Positions 13,173-20,244 of a stretch of DNA of 23,507 bases are shown piece by piece; positions within the stretch are counted from its first letter, which is position 1, and the number at the start of each line of letters is the position of its first letter. The notes beneath the pieces were generated by a model. The model worked only from the letters and a program-made list of their open reading frames with translations, had not been told where the DNA came from and did no database searches. The DNA comes from a virus: IMG/VR virus record IMGVR_UViG_3300042891_000266, positions 1 through 23,507 of that record, one strand, 5' to 3'. The position numbers and the translations under genes are program-made.

Positions 13173-13805
13173 ATGAGTGGGGCCGAACACTACCTGACCT
13201 CCCATGGAGTCAATCTTGACCTAGCCAAGGAGGCCGGAGTCCGCTGGGACGACGGCAACATCTACTTCCGCTACGAGCCTGTGAATGGCTCTGCCTACGA
13301 GCGGATCCGCTCCCTGTTCGACGGCATCTGCCGCCAGCCAGCCGGGAAGCCCCTCGACCTCTACTGGCCGTTGGGGCAGGCCAACAAGGCCACCATCCTC
13401 CTCTGTGAAGGTGAGTCTGATGCCCTAGCCGCAGCCTCCATCCTTGACCGCTCAGATCACCCGATGCTCCGAGGCATGTGCCCGGTCGGTGTGCCCGGAG
13501 CCTCTGCTCCAGCCAATCGCATGGCCCGTCACATCTTGTCCCTCAAGTGTGGCCCCGTCTACCTAGCCTTCGACCCCGACGAGGCAGGCCGGAAGGCCAC
13601 CGAGCGGTGGGTGCTGGCCCTAGAACGCATCGCCACACGGGCCATCCCGGTCGAGTTGCCCGAGGGCAAGGACCTAGCCGACTGCCTCGTGGAGCAGGGT
13701 GACGAGGCCGAGGACTGGCTGGCCAATCGTCTGGCCGACTTCGACGCCGCAGCGGACACCACTCGGATGGTCCAGCGGGCCGTCAAGGAGATGTTGGCCG
13801 CGTGA
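13173..13805 (+). CDS. Toprim-domain DNA primase
   Basis: ATG 13173 gives 210 residues. The Toprim fold is marked by ILLCEGESDALAA (75-87, catalytic Glu79) and VYLAFDPDEAGRKA (129-142, metal-binding Asp134 and Asp136). The region before it (about 8-66) has the short two-part form seen in phage primases of the T7/DnaG type, including SLFDGICRQPAGKPLDLYWP (47-66), but no zinc-binding domain. Primase makes RNA primers for the helicase encoded upstream, from which it is separated by the inverted integrase gene. A small zinc ribbon is encoded nearby at 14086-14178 and might supply the missing module. Confidence 0.8.
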   Translation: MSGAEHYLTSHGVNLDLAKEAGVRWDDGNIYFRYEPVNGSAYERIRSLFDGICRQPAGKPLDLYWPLGQANKATILLCEGESDALAAASILDRSDHPMLRGMCPVGVPGASAPANRMARHILSLKCGPVYLAFDPDEAGRKATERWVLALERIATRAIPVELPEGKDLADCLVEQGDEAEDWLANRLADFDAAADTTRMVQRAVKEMLAA

Positions 13806-14089
13806 CCGAGTGCTTCTTCGCCCATGTCAGTGAGTGCGAGTTCCGGGCCGACGGCCGCCCAGATCGGATGCACCTGATACCCGCCCAGAGGCTTCGCAAG
13901 GCTGGACTCAAGCGGAAGCAGGTCCAAGACCCTCGGCTCATCAGGCCGGGGTGCCGGAAGCACCACCACCAGTTCGACAACGGCTTCATCCGCTTGGAGC
14001 GTGTCGAGATACCGCAAGAAACCGAGGAGGCCGCTGCCGAATACGGAGTGGAGTGGTCTCTGGACCGTGACTACGGGGAGGCCACATGA
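13802..14089 (+). CDS. HNH-like zinc protein
   Basis: GTG 13802 (GTGA overlap with the primase) gives 95 residues. The pattern CEFRADGRPDRMHLIPAQRL (11-30) followed by DPRLIRPG and CRKHHHQFDNGF (about 42-61), then EYGVEWSLDRDY (about 79-90), matches a small actinobacteriophage family resembling HNH nucleases, with Cys/His metal ligands. A nuclease role in recombination or packaging is possible; whether it is catalytically active cannot be told. Confidence 0.6.
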   Translation: MTECFFAHVSECEFRADGRPDRMHLIPAQRLRKAGLKRKQVQDPRLIRPGCRKHHHQFDNGFIRLERVEIPQETEEAAAEYGVEWSLDRDYGEAT

Positions 14090-14178
14090 GCACCTGCTCT
14101 GAGTGTGGCTCCACGGTGGTCTCGGATGGTCGGGGCCACTTCGTGTGCACCAATCCCCAATGCGGAGTGGCCTTCTAG
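14086..14178 (+). CDS. 30-residue zinc-ribbon peptide
   Basis: ATG 14086 overlaps the previous stop (ATGA). The peptide has CSEC (4-7) and CTNPQC (21-26), a minimal zinc ribbon with 13 residues between the knuckles. It is short but the four-cysteine pattern and coupling argue for a real gene. It may bind nucleic acid or complete the primase. Confidence 0.6.
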   Translation: MSTCSECGSTVVSDGRGHFVCTNPQCGVAF

Positions 14179-14203
14179 CCACTCCCGACCTCAAGGAGCC
14201 CCC

Positions 14204-14857
14204 GTGAACACCCTGCTGGCTGGACTGCTCGTTCCCCTCACCATGGTCCTGACTGGACTCATCGGACCTGGAGACACCGACGGAGACGGCATCACCGACT
14301 CGTCAGATCGGTGCCCTCAGGTATCTGGCGTCGAGGACCACCTTGGCTGCCCCCACCCAGTCCGCACCGACAACGTCAAGATCACCCGCCCCCCTCGGAC
14401 CAAGTTCGTCAAGGTCAAGAACTGGCAGCCGTGGTCTCAGGCCACCCCCTCACAGGTCAGCATCATCTTGAGGGAGGAGCAGGCCCGCTGGGGAGGGCCG
14501 TGGCTTGGCAATAGGGTGGCGTGTGAGTCCACCTACAACTGGGCCGCCACCAATGGCCAGTATCAGGGCCTCCTCCAGTTCGGCCCGATCTGGCACTCAA
14601 TGTGGCCGGGAACTCCTCGTGGTGTCAAGTATCAGTCCACCACGAAGCAGCGGAAGCCAGTCATCCGCCACACCGAGTGGACCTCGGGCAAGTGGACCCA
14701 CCGCACCATCGGCCACCGCACCCAGAAGAAGACGGTCGTGAGATCAGGCCGCCTGCCCCGCTACCCCGACCCGTACCACGCATGGGCAGCCATCCGAGTC
14801 GGCCAGCGGGCCGTGTCAGGTGACGGCCCAACAACCTCGTGGGCCTGCGGACTGTGA
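14204..14857 (+). CDS. Secreted lysozyme/transglycosylase-like protein with calcium-binding repeat
   Basis: GTG 14204 follows CAAGGAG (14192-14198) and gives 217 residues. The N-terminus is a signal-peptide-like hydrophobic segment (3-20, TLLAGLLVPLTMVLTGLI). Next comes a thrombospondin type-3 repeat, DTDGDGITDSSDRCP (24-38), a calcium-binding motif. Residues about 83-217 look like a lysozyme-fold domain related to transglycosylases and resuscitation-promoting factors: VACESTYNWAATNGQYQGLL (105-124, probable catalytic Glu108), QFGPIWHSMW (125-134) and DPYHAWAAIRVGQRAV near the end. It would act outside the membrane on peptidoglycan. Its location among early genes, far from the lysis cassette, is unusual. 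Confidence 0.7.
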   Translation: MNTLLAGLLVPLTMVLTGLIGPGDTDGDGITDSSDRCPQVSGVEDHLGCPHPVRTDNVKITRPPRTKFVKVKNWQPWSQATPSQVSIILREEQARWGGPWLGNRVACESTYNWAATNGQYQGLLQFGPIWHSMWPGTPRGVKYQSTTKQRKPVIRHTEWTSGKWTHRTIGHRTQKKTVVRSGRLPRYPDPYHAWAAIRVGQRAVSGDGPTTSWACGL

Positions 14858-14940
14858 CCCCGGACCAACTCTCAGCCCTGACCTCCCTGATCGTGGCCGT
14901 CCTACTCATGCTGGCCGTCATCTTCGGCTGGGGCATGTGA
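14854..14940 (+). CDS. 28-residue membrane peptide
   Basis: GTG 14854 overlaps the previous TGA in the GTGA pattern; an in-frame GTG at 14839 is also possible. The peptide is nearly all one hydrophobic helix (LTSLIVAVLLMLAVIFGWGM) and would sit in the membrane. No clear ribbon of purines precedes it, so translation would depend on coupling to the secreted hydrolase, which might be its partner. Confidence 0.45.
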   Translation: MTPDQLSALTSLIVAVLLMLAVIFGWGM

Positions 14941-15488
14941 TGGACCGGGCTGGCACTGCACCCCACATCCGAGTCGTCCTCACCGACTGGGAGTTGGACC
15001 GAGTCCACCATGTCGGGGAGCAGCGGATGAAGTTGAACTCCGGCAACAGGAACGCTGCCCACTATCAGGATGTCTCAAGGCAACAGGACCGCCAGATAGC
15101 CGAGCCAGCTGCCGCCGCCTGTGAGTGTGCGGCCGCACGAGCCATGAACCGATACTGGCATGCCTCCTACTGGTCGGAGGGCAGCCATCAGCAGTTCAAG
15201 GACACCCCCGATGTCGGGGAGAACATCGAGGTCCGCCGGGTCCGCTACCCCAACGCCCGCGGCTTTGCCGTCGGTGAGAAGGACCGCCACCAGATCGTCG
15301 TGGCCTGCTTCGTGGAGTCTGAGGAGGACTTGGACGTGGTGAGGGTGCTGGGCTGGATGCACGGTGCCACGGCCCTCAACCTTGGCCAGATGACCGACTA
15401 CGGCCGCCTCCGGGCCCCGATCTCAGCCCTCAGCCTTGACGGCATGAACGGAGAACTAGTCGAGCCGAGCATGGCGGTGGCGGCATGA
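14940..15488 (+). CDS. Unknown phage protein with DVG-IEVRRVR motif
   Basis: ATG 14940 (TGATG overlap) gives 182 residues; GTG 14937 is an in-frame alternative. The centre holds an Ala-rich helix (PAAAACECAAARAMNRYW, about 58-75) and then PDVGENIEVRRVR (about 90-102) with KDRHQIVVACFV (about 115-126). I recall this YW...DVG..IEVRR pattern from uncharacterised actinobacteriophage proteins; the Asp, Glu and Lys could be a nuclease core, but this is speculative. It is coupled to the methyltransferase downstream. Confidence 0.6.
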   Translation: MDRAGTAPHIRVVLTDWELDRVHHVGEQRMKLNSGNRNAAHYQDVSRQQDRQIAEPAAAACECAAARAMNRYWHASYWSEGSHQQFKDTPDVGENIEVRRVRYPNARGFAVGEKDRHQIVVACFVESEEDLDVVRVLGWMHGATALNLGQMTDYGRLRAPISALSLDGMNGELVEPSMAVAA

Positions 15489-16453
15489 CGACCTTCAAGG
15501 TGTTGGAAGGCCACGTCATTGACCGACTCGCAGACCTGGAGGATGAAAGCGTCCAGACCTGCATCACTTCGCCGCCCTATTGGGGACTTCGGGACTACGG
15601 CTCCGAGGACCAGCTGGGGCTAGAACCTAGCCCCGAGCGATACGTGAAGAACATGGTCAAGGTATTCCAAGGGGTCAAACGGGTGCTCCGTGAAGACGGC
15701 ACCGTCTGGCTCAACCTTGGGGACTGCTACGCAGGCCCACGCTCGGCTGGTGGGGGCACTATGGCTGGCTTCAACGACCGCTATTTCGGGACGGACAACG
15801 GTGGCGGCAAACAAGCGGACGTAGACACGTCCAAGCCCCCCCGGCCTCAGGTGCAGGGTCTCAAGCCCAAGGACCTCGTCGGCATCCCGTGGCGAGTGGC
15901 TTTTGCCCTCCAGGAGGACGGGTGGTATCTCCGCTCCGACATCATCTGGCACAAGCCCAACCCGATGCCGGAGTCGGTCACTGATCGGCCCACAAGGTCT
16001 CACGAGTACTTGTTTCTCCTGACCAAGTCGCCCCGCTACTACTACGACGCCGACGCCATCAGGGAGGTCGGCACGGTACCTGCTGGAACTCGTGCCGCAA
16101 AGGGAAGCGAAGAACGTCACGGCCAGCCGGGGGTCAGTAGTCGGCCGCCGGAATACAAGGTCTACGACGGACTCAGAAACAAGCGGTCAGTCTGGACGGT
16201 CACGACCAAGCCATTCAAGGGAGCCCACTTTGCAGTCTTCCCTCCCGATCTCATTGAGCCATGCGTGCTCGCAGGTAGCGGACAGGGTGACCTTGTCCTT
16301 GACCCATTCACTGGCTCTGGCACCACTGGCCTCGTCTCACTGAGGCACGGTCGAGACTTCGTCGGCGTAGAACTCAACCCTGACTACGCTCAGATGGCAC
16401 GAGACCGCATCCAGCAGGACGCTCCTCTGTTGAACGAGGAGGTGGCCGCATGA
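15485..16453 (+). CDS. DNA amino-methyltransferase, SPPY type (N4-cytosine or N6-adenine)
   Basis: ATG 15485 (ATGA overlap) gives 322 residues. Motif IV TSPPYWGLRDYG (28-39) comes first and the AdoMet motif I DPFTGSGTTG (273-282) last, the beta-class order. Additional landmarks are VWLNLGDCYAG (74-84), DIIWHKPNPMP (about 152-162) and HEYLFLLTKS (about 172-181). SPPY is most typical of N4-cytosine enzymes but also occurs in N6-adenine enzymes, so the base is left open. No restriction endonuclease gene is adjacent, so it is probably an orphan protective methyltransferase. The following methyltransferase gene overlaps by four bases. Confidence 0.85.
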   Translation: MTTFKVLEGHVIDRLADLEDESVQTCITSPPYWGLRDYGSEDQLGLEPSPERYVKNMVKVFQGVKRVLREDGTVWLNLGDCYAGPRSAGGGTMAGFNDRYFGTDNGGGKQADVDTSKPPRPQVQGLKPKDLVGIPWRVAFALQEDGWYLRSDIIWHKPNPMPESVTDRPTRSHEYLFLLTKSPRYYYDADAIREVGTVPAGTRAAKGSEERHGQPGVSSRPPEYKVYDGLRNKRSVWTVTTKPFKGAHFAVFPPDLIEPCVLAGSGQGDLVLDPFTGSGTTGLVSLRHGRDFVGVELNPDYAQMARDRIQQDAPLLNEEVAA

Positions 16454-17781
16454 GGGAACGCCAACTCCTGATCGGTGACTGCTACGAGCAGATGAAGACC
16501 TTGGACGAGGGAAGCGTGGACGCCATCGTCACCGACCCGCCCTACGGCCTCTCCGCCGAGCCTGACATGGCAGAAGTCCTCCGCCACTGGCTGTCTGGTG
16601 ACGACTACGAGCATCGGGGCAGCGGTTTCATGGGCAAGTCGTGGGACTCCTTCGTCCCCGGCCCCAAGGTCTGGGAGGAGGCATACCGAGTGTTGAAGCC
16701 TGGAGGACACCTCGTGGCCTTCTTCGGCTCTAGGACCTACGACCTCGGAGCCATCGCCATCCGGCTGGCAGGCTTCCACGTCAGAGACCAGTTGCAGTGG
16801 CTCTACGGCTCAGGCTTTCCCAAATCCCTCGACGTGGGCAAGGCCATAGACAAGGCAGCCGGAGCGGAGCGGGAAGTGGTAGGCCGAAGAACTACTGGAA
16901 TCGGCACTGGTCAAGGGACAACACCGATCATGCAAGACACCGACAACATCTATGTCACCGCCCCCGCCACAGATGCCGCCAAGCAGTGGAACGGTTGGGG
17001 CACCGCCCTCAAACCCGCACACGAACCGATAGTCCTAGCCCGCAAACCGCTAGACGGGACGGTTGCCGAGAACGTCCAAGAACACGGGACGGGGGCACTC
17101 AACATTGACGGGTGTCGGATACAGGCCAACGGTGAACGGTTTGGTGGCGGTGCGGCTGGCACTTCTGGCTTCGTCAATGGCTATGCAAGCGGAGACGGCT
17201 TCAAAGAATCCACGGAAGGCCGCTGGCCCGCCAATCTAATCCTCGACGAAGCCGCTGGTGAGATGCTGGACGAGCAGAGCGGGGAGCAGAAGTCGGGGAC
17301 AGCGGTGAGGCGCAATACAGGACACGGACGGCACTTCGGGGTAGCAGACGATGGACTTGGTGACACCACTCCAACACACGATCTTGGCTATGGCGATACA
17401 GGAGGAGCCTCCCGCTTCTTCTACTGCCCCAAGACCTCCAAGGCCGAGCGGAACGCGGGGCTGGAAAAGACCAACAATGTTCACCCTACCGTCAAGCCGA
17501 TCGACCTGATGCGGTGGCTAGTCCGACTGGTCACACCACCCAACGGCACTGTCCTCGACCCGTTCACGGGCTCAGGCTCTACGGGGTGTGCCGCCATCTT
17601 GGAGGACTGTGACTTCATCGGCATTGAGCAGGACCCTGACTACGCCGAGATCGCCAGTGCCCGCATTGACTGGTGGAGCACCTTTGACTCAGGAACTTCA
17701 ACCGAGGCAGCCCTAGAAACTGGCTCAACTGAGTCAAAAAGCAGAGACGCTGGGCAACTGGCCATTGGGGATGTCTTTTGA
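16450..17781 (+). CDS. DNA N6-adenine methyltransferase, DPPY type
   Basis: ATG 16450 overlaps the previous stop and gives 443 residues. Motif IV TDPPYGLSAE starts at about residue 28 (DPPY 29-32), and motif I LDPFTGSGSTG is at about 369-379, again beta-class order. A long central region (about 130-330) with Gly- and Asp-rich segments would be the target-recognition part, and NVHPTVKPIDLMRWLVR precedes motif I. The Ser/Thr/Glu-rich C-terminus looks disordered. Enzymes of this layout methylate adenine at N6. It is the third methyltransferase in the window. Confidence 0.87.
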   Translation: MRERQLLIGDCYEQMKTLDEGSVDAIVTDPPYGLSAEPDMAEVLRHWLSGDDYEHRGSGFMGKSWDSFVPGPKVWEEAYRVLKPGGHLVAFFGSRTYDLGAIAIRLAGFHVRDQLQWLYGSGFPKSLDVGKAIDKAAGAEREVVGRRTTGIGTGQGTTPIMQDTDNIYVTAPATDAAKQWNGWGTALKPAHEPIVLARKPLDGTVAENVQEHGTGALNIDGCRIQANGERFGGGAAGTSGFVNGYASGDGFKESTEGRWPANLILDEAAGEMLDEQSGEQKSGTAVRRNTGHGRHFGVADDGLGDTTPTHDLGYGDTGGASRFFYCPKTSKAERNAGLEKTNNVHPTVKPIDLMRWLVRLVTPPNGTVLDPFTGSGSTGCAAILEDCDFIGIEQDPDYAEIASARIDWWSTFDSGTSTEAALETGSTESKSRDAGQLAIGDVF

Positions 17782-18023
17782 GCCGCCGCAAGACCGCCCA
17801 ACGAGGCCCAGCCAAGAAGGCCGAGCCAGAGTCCAAGGTGCGGTGGCTCATCATCAACAAGGAGACCGGGCAGCCAACCTATGGCTGCTGGAACGCCCTC
17901 CGGCATGGCATCTCAACCAAGGACAAGGCCGAGCAGGAGGCCAGACACCTCGTCCTGGAGACCGAGGTCGTGGCCGTCCACACCTTCTTCAACAAGCCCA
18001 ACCCCGACGAGGAGGCCGCATGA
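17778..18023 (+). CDS. Small basic protein with TTG start, unknown
   Basis: TTG 17778 overlaps the methyltransferase TGA (TTGA), with TTGGGGA upstream as a weak ribosome-binding site. The 81 residues start very basic (SRRKTAQRGPAKK), then have a compact part (VRWLIINKETGQPTYGCWNA, RHGISTKDKAEQEARHLVLE). No family is recognised; the size and charge suggest a nucleic-acid-binding accessory. It overlaps the ASCH gene by four bases. Confidence 0.55.
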   Translation: MSRRKTAQRGPAKKAEPESKVRWLIINKETGQPTYGCWNALRHGISTKDKAEQEARHLVLETEVVAVHTFFNKPNPDEEAA

Positions 18024-18664
18024 TCTTCACCGCTAAACACGCCCACCTCGTGATGTCCGGCAAGAAGACCCAAGCCCGACGCCCAGCCGGAGAGACCACC
18101 CCTCCATACAAGCCCGGACGGTCCTATGCCATCCAGACAGCAGTCGGCAAGCCCCCGGTCGGCCGGGTCCAGATCGTCGCAGTCAGCCCCGAGCGTCTAG
18201 GTGACCTGACCTTCGACAGTGCCCGTGCCGAGGGCTTCCGCACCCGTGAGGAGTTCTACACCTACTGGGAAAACACCTACAAGATGTCCGACCCTGACCT
18301 CGTGGTCTGGGTCTACATTGTGGCCCCGACCACTGAGCGTCGGTATCTGGCCAAGCGGATGGCCCAAGGGGAGCGGCTTGGCAAGACCAGAGACTACGTC
18401 GGCCGACCGCACATGGCCGTCCGTGACGAGCCCGAGGTCGTGCCTCCTGACTACCAAGCGAAACTGGTCGAGGAGGGAGTGGCCAAGTGGGAGCAGGATA
18501 GGACCGATGAGATAAACAACCTCGACTCCGCCCCGGTGGAGATCAGGCTGGCACGGCTTCGTCAGATGCAGGCCCAAGGTGGCGTGAACATCGACCGCCA
18601 CCTCAAGGCCATCACCTCCAGGATTGAGGCAGCTGAGAAGCGGGCAGGCATCCGGCCGTCCTAA
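18020..18664 (+). CDS. ASCH-domain (PUA-like) protein
   Basis: ATG 18020 (GGAGG at 18011-18015) gives 214 residues. Residues 1-112 match the ASCH fold: MIFTAKHAHLVMSGKKTQAR (1-20), the PYKPGRSYAIQ segment (about 29-39), GRVQIVAVSPERLGDLT (about 48-64), ARAEGFRTREEFYTYW (about 69-84) and VVWVYIV (about 95-101). ASCH proteins bind RNA or modified nucleotides, and phage copies are common but poorly understood. The C-terminal half (about 120-214) is helical, with a repeated-charge pattern and no known domain. It is the last gene of the long early/middle unit, ending at TAA. Confidence 0.8.
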   Translation: MIFTAKHAHLVMSGKKTQARRPAGETTPPYKPGRSYAIQTAVGKPPVGRVQIVAVSPERLGDLTFDSARAEGFRTREEFYTYWENTYKMSDPDLVVWVYIVAPTTERRYLAKRMAQGERLGKTRDYVGRPHMAVRDEPEVVPPDYQAKLVEEGVAKWEQDRTDEINNLDSAPVEIRLARLRQMQAQGGVNIDRHLKAITSRIEAAEKRAGIRPS

Positions 18665-19032
18665 GTGTGACCTTCCGTCCGCGGCCCCTGTCATTATCTG
18701 CGGACGCTTCGCTCACTGGGCCTTGGCATCGCCACATACGGTGCCCGCCGCGGTGTAGCCGTTGTATGCCTTCTAGCCCCTCACAGGGCCCGCGCACCCG
18801 CCGCTCCCTTCCGGCTGGTGTGCACTGCGGCATGGAGGAGTGGCACCTCGCCCAGCCCATCACTGGGAGACGCACGTTCGACTCGTGCTGCCGCCATCGG
18901 GATGTTCGGCCACCTTCTGGCCCCTTCCCACACGGGTGTGGTGAGAACCGCCACGCCCACCATCTTCTTGCCGACATCGTCCAAGCCCACCAGACCACCT
19001 TCCGTTGGGGCTGACGAACACGGCACGACCTT
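18665..19032. other. Non-coding segment with tRNA and hairpins
   Basis: These 368 bases hold no convincing protein gene: the open frames present lack ribosome-binding sites and have shadow-like composition. They do hold the inverted repeat CGTCCGC/GCGGACG (18676-18682 with 18700-18706), the tRNA at 18826-18896, and two hairpins just after it: GGCCA-CCTTC-TGGCC (18908-18922) and CCACA-CGGG-TGTGG (18928-18941). As the gap lies just before an HNH gene and terminase, it is also a plausible place for the genome end (cos). Confidence 0.6.
18826..18896 (+). tRNA. tRNA with anticodon CAT, initiator-like, atypical anticodon loop
   Basis: A full cloverleaf of 71 bases can be drawn. The acceptor stem is TGCGGCA with TGCCGCC (six pairs, mismatch at 1:72). 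Then come T8 and G9, D-stem GAGG/CCTC with loop AGTGGCA (A14, G18, G19, A21), G26, and anticodon stem CCCAG/CTGGG with loop CCCATCA and anticodon CAT (18858-18860). The variable region is AGAC (C48 matches G15). The T-arm is GCACG-TTCGACT-CGTGC with TTCGA intact, and the discriminator is A73; CCA is not encoded. The 1:72 mismatch and the A11:T24 pair are initiator features. Unusual: C33 in place of the near-universal T33, C37 in place of a purine, and no triple G-C run in the anticodon stem. Confidence 0.65.
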
Positions 19033-19368
19033 ATGACCAGAGCCGCCAAGATATGCCCAGAGCCACGGTGCCCCAACCTCGTGCCCTGTCCACTCCACAC
19101 CAAGGAGCCATGGGCAGGCAGCACTCGTAGCACCCGCACCGTCTCGGGCAGCCGCCAGCAGAAGCGGGCACGGTGGGTCATGGCCAAGCACTCAGGCATC
19201 TGCCACGTGTGCGGACAACCTGGAGCCGATCAGGTAGACCACGTCATCCCCCTCTCACAGGACGGACCAGACGAGGTGGCAAACCTCCGGCCCGTCCACT
19301 CCGACCCCTGCCACAAGGAGAAGACCTCGGCCGAGTCACTGGCTGCAAGGACCGCACCCAATGGATGA
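19033..19368 (+). CDS. HNH endonuclease of the packaging region
   Basis: ATG 19033 gives 111 residues; no good ribosome-binding site precedes it. Zinc-binding CHVC (57-60) and CHKEK (93-97) frame the HNH core QVDHVIPLSQDGPDEVANLR (67-86), with His70 and Asn84 as catalytic-type residues. The N-terminus has a further Cys-rich piece (CPEPRCPNLVPC, 8-19). HNH proteins next to terminase help cleave DNA at the packaging site in HK97-like phages, and this gene lies immediately upstream of the terminase genes. Confidence 0.85.
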   Translation: MTRAAKICPEPRCPNLVPCPLHTKEPWAGSTRSTRTVSGSRQQKRARWVMAKHSGICHVCGQPGADQVDHVIPLSQDGPDEVANLRPVHSDPCHKEKTSAESLAARTAPNG

Positions 19369-19684
19369 AGCCCCCCACATCCCCAAGCGTCGAGCCCTAC
19401 ACGACGCCATCCAAGACCTCCTAGTAGAGGACGGACTGGTAGTCCACTGGGTAGTCATCGCAGAGGTGACCGACGGGAACTCCAAGCAGGTGGCCCAGTA
19501 TGCAGGAGGAGGAGCAGACGGCCTAGAGCAGCCCACCGAGTGGGCCCGCATAGGACTCTGTGAGACCGTGACCACAGTCCTCAAGGACGCCGTGCTCGGC
19601 ATGTATGTCTCCTCAGAAGAAGACGATGTCCTCCGTGAACTGTGGGAGGAAAACGATCAACGGCTAGACGAGGATGAGGAGTAG
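19361..19684 (+). CDS. Small acidic protein before terminase, unknown
   Basis: ATG 19361 overlaps the HNH gene by eight bases and gives 107 residues. It looks alpha/beta with LHDAIQDLLVEDGLVVHWVV (13-32) and a very acidic C-terminus (SSEEDDVLRELWEENDQRLD and a DEDEE end). No motif is recognised. Location between HNH and terminase is suggestive of a packaging accessory, which is inference only. Confidence 0.6.
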   Translation: MDEAPHIPKRRALHDAIQDLLVEDGLVVHWVVIAEVTDGNSKQVAQYAGGGADGLEQPTEWARIGLCETVTTVLKDAVLGMYVSSEEDDVLRELWEENDQRLDEDEE

Positions 19685-19726
19685 CAGGCCGGGGGGTGTG
19701 AGGGTGGGGGGTGCCCCCCATGCCTG
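19685..19726. other. G-rich structured element upstream of terminase
   Basis: CAGGC (19685-19689) and GCCTG (19722-19726) can enclose a perfect hairpin TGGGGG-GTGC-CCCCCA (19705-19720), preceded by another six-G run (19691-19696) and a three-G run. It could be a terminator without a T-run, a G-quadruplex former, or part of the packaging site. Confidence 0.4.
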
Positions 19727-19794
19727 TCTGAGCGGGACCGTTGAGGGCTGGCACTGACCATCTGTACGGGTCCTAGAACTTTCAACTCAAGCGT

Positions 19795-19837
19795 GGAGCC
19801 GCATGGCACACGAGTCCAAGGAGGAGCCGCATGGCAC
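19795..19837 (+). repeat. Direct repeat at the terminase start
   Basis: The 15-mer GGAGCCGCATGGCAC occurs at 19795-19809 and again at 19823-19837, 28 bases apart. Each copy holds a ribosome-binding-like GGAG and an ATG (19803 and 19831), but they are in different frames; only ATG 19831 opens the terminase small subunit. The upstream copy could be a decoy start or a terminase-binding repeat. Confidence 0.7.
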
Positions 19838-20244
19838 CCGGACCAGCACCGAAAGACCCCAGCCAGAGAAGACGACGGAACGCCCCCGCCCGTGGCGAGT
19901 GGGTAGACCTTCCCGAACTCGACAAGCCCGTCTTGCCCGATCTCCCCGAGGGTGACTGGTCCAAGCGGACCGAGGACGCATGGTCGAGGTGGCGTAGTGA
20001 CCCGGCCACCACCCAATACTCCCCGGCCGCCATCTCCCAAGCCATCAACCTGCTCTACCTCTACGAGGGCTGGGTCCGAGGTGACGAAAAATACTCCGAG
20101 GTCCGCCTGACCATGGACGGTCTGGGCCTCACGCCGAAGGGGAAGCGGGACCTCAGATGGAGGGCACCTGAGGAGGTCAAGGAGGAGCCCGCTAGAACTC
20201 GTCCCAGTTCGACTTCACGGGTCCGCATCGCCACCAAGTCGTGA
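19831..20244 (+). CDS. terS: Terminase small subunit
   Basis: ATG 19831 (AAGGAGGAG upstream) gives 137 residues. The N-terminus GPAPKDPSQRRRRNAPARGE (4-23), then WVDLPELDKPVLPDLP (about 24-39), RTEDAWSRWRSDPATTQYSP (about 46-65) and GLTPKGKRDLRWR (about 98-110), follow the pattern of small terminases of actinobacteriophages. The protein recognises phage DNA for packaging and recruits the large subunit, whose gene overlaps by four bases. The C-terminus is Arg/Ser/Thr-rich. Confidence 0.8.
   Translation: MAPGPAPKDPSQRRRRNAPARGEWVDLPELDKPVLPDLPEGDWSKRTEDAWSRWRSDPATTQYSPAAISQAINLLYLYEGWVRGDEKYSEVRLTMDGLGLTPKGKRDLRWRAPEEVKEEPARTRPSSTSRVRIATKS

Noticed and set aside
18667-19036. Open frames of 115 and 72 codons in the tRNA-containing gap
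   Set aside because: Both lack ribosome-binding sites, cross the tRNA, and have Arg/Pro/Ser-rich composition typical of shadow frames.
18781-19191. Leftward frames opposite the tRNA and the HNH gene
   Set aside because: They run antisense to the tRNA and HNH core and show no family resemblance; residues antisense to the tRNA give the kind of spurious protein often seen over tRNA genes.
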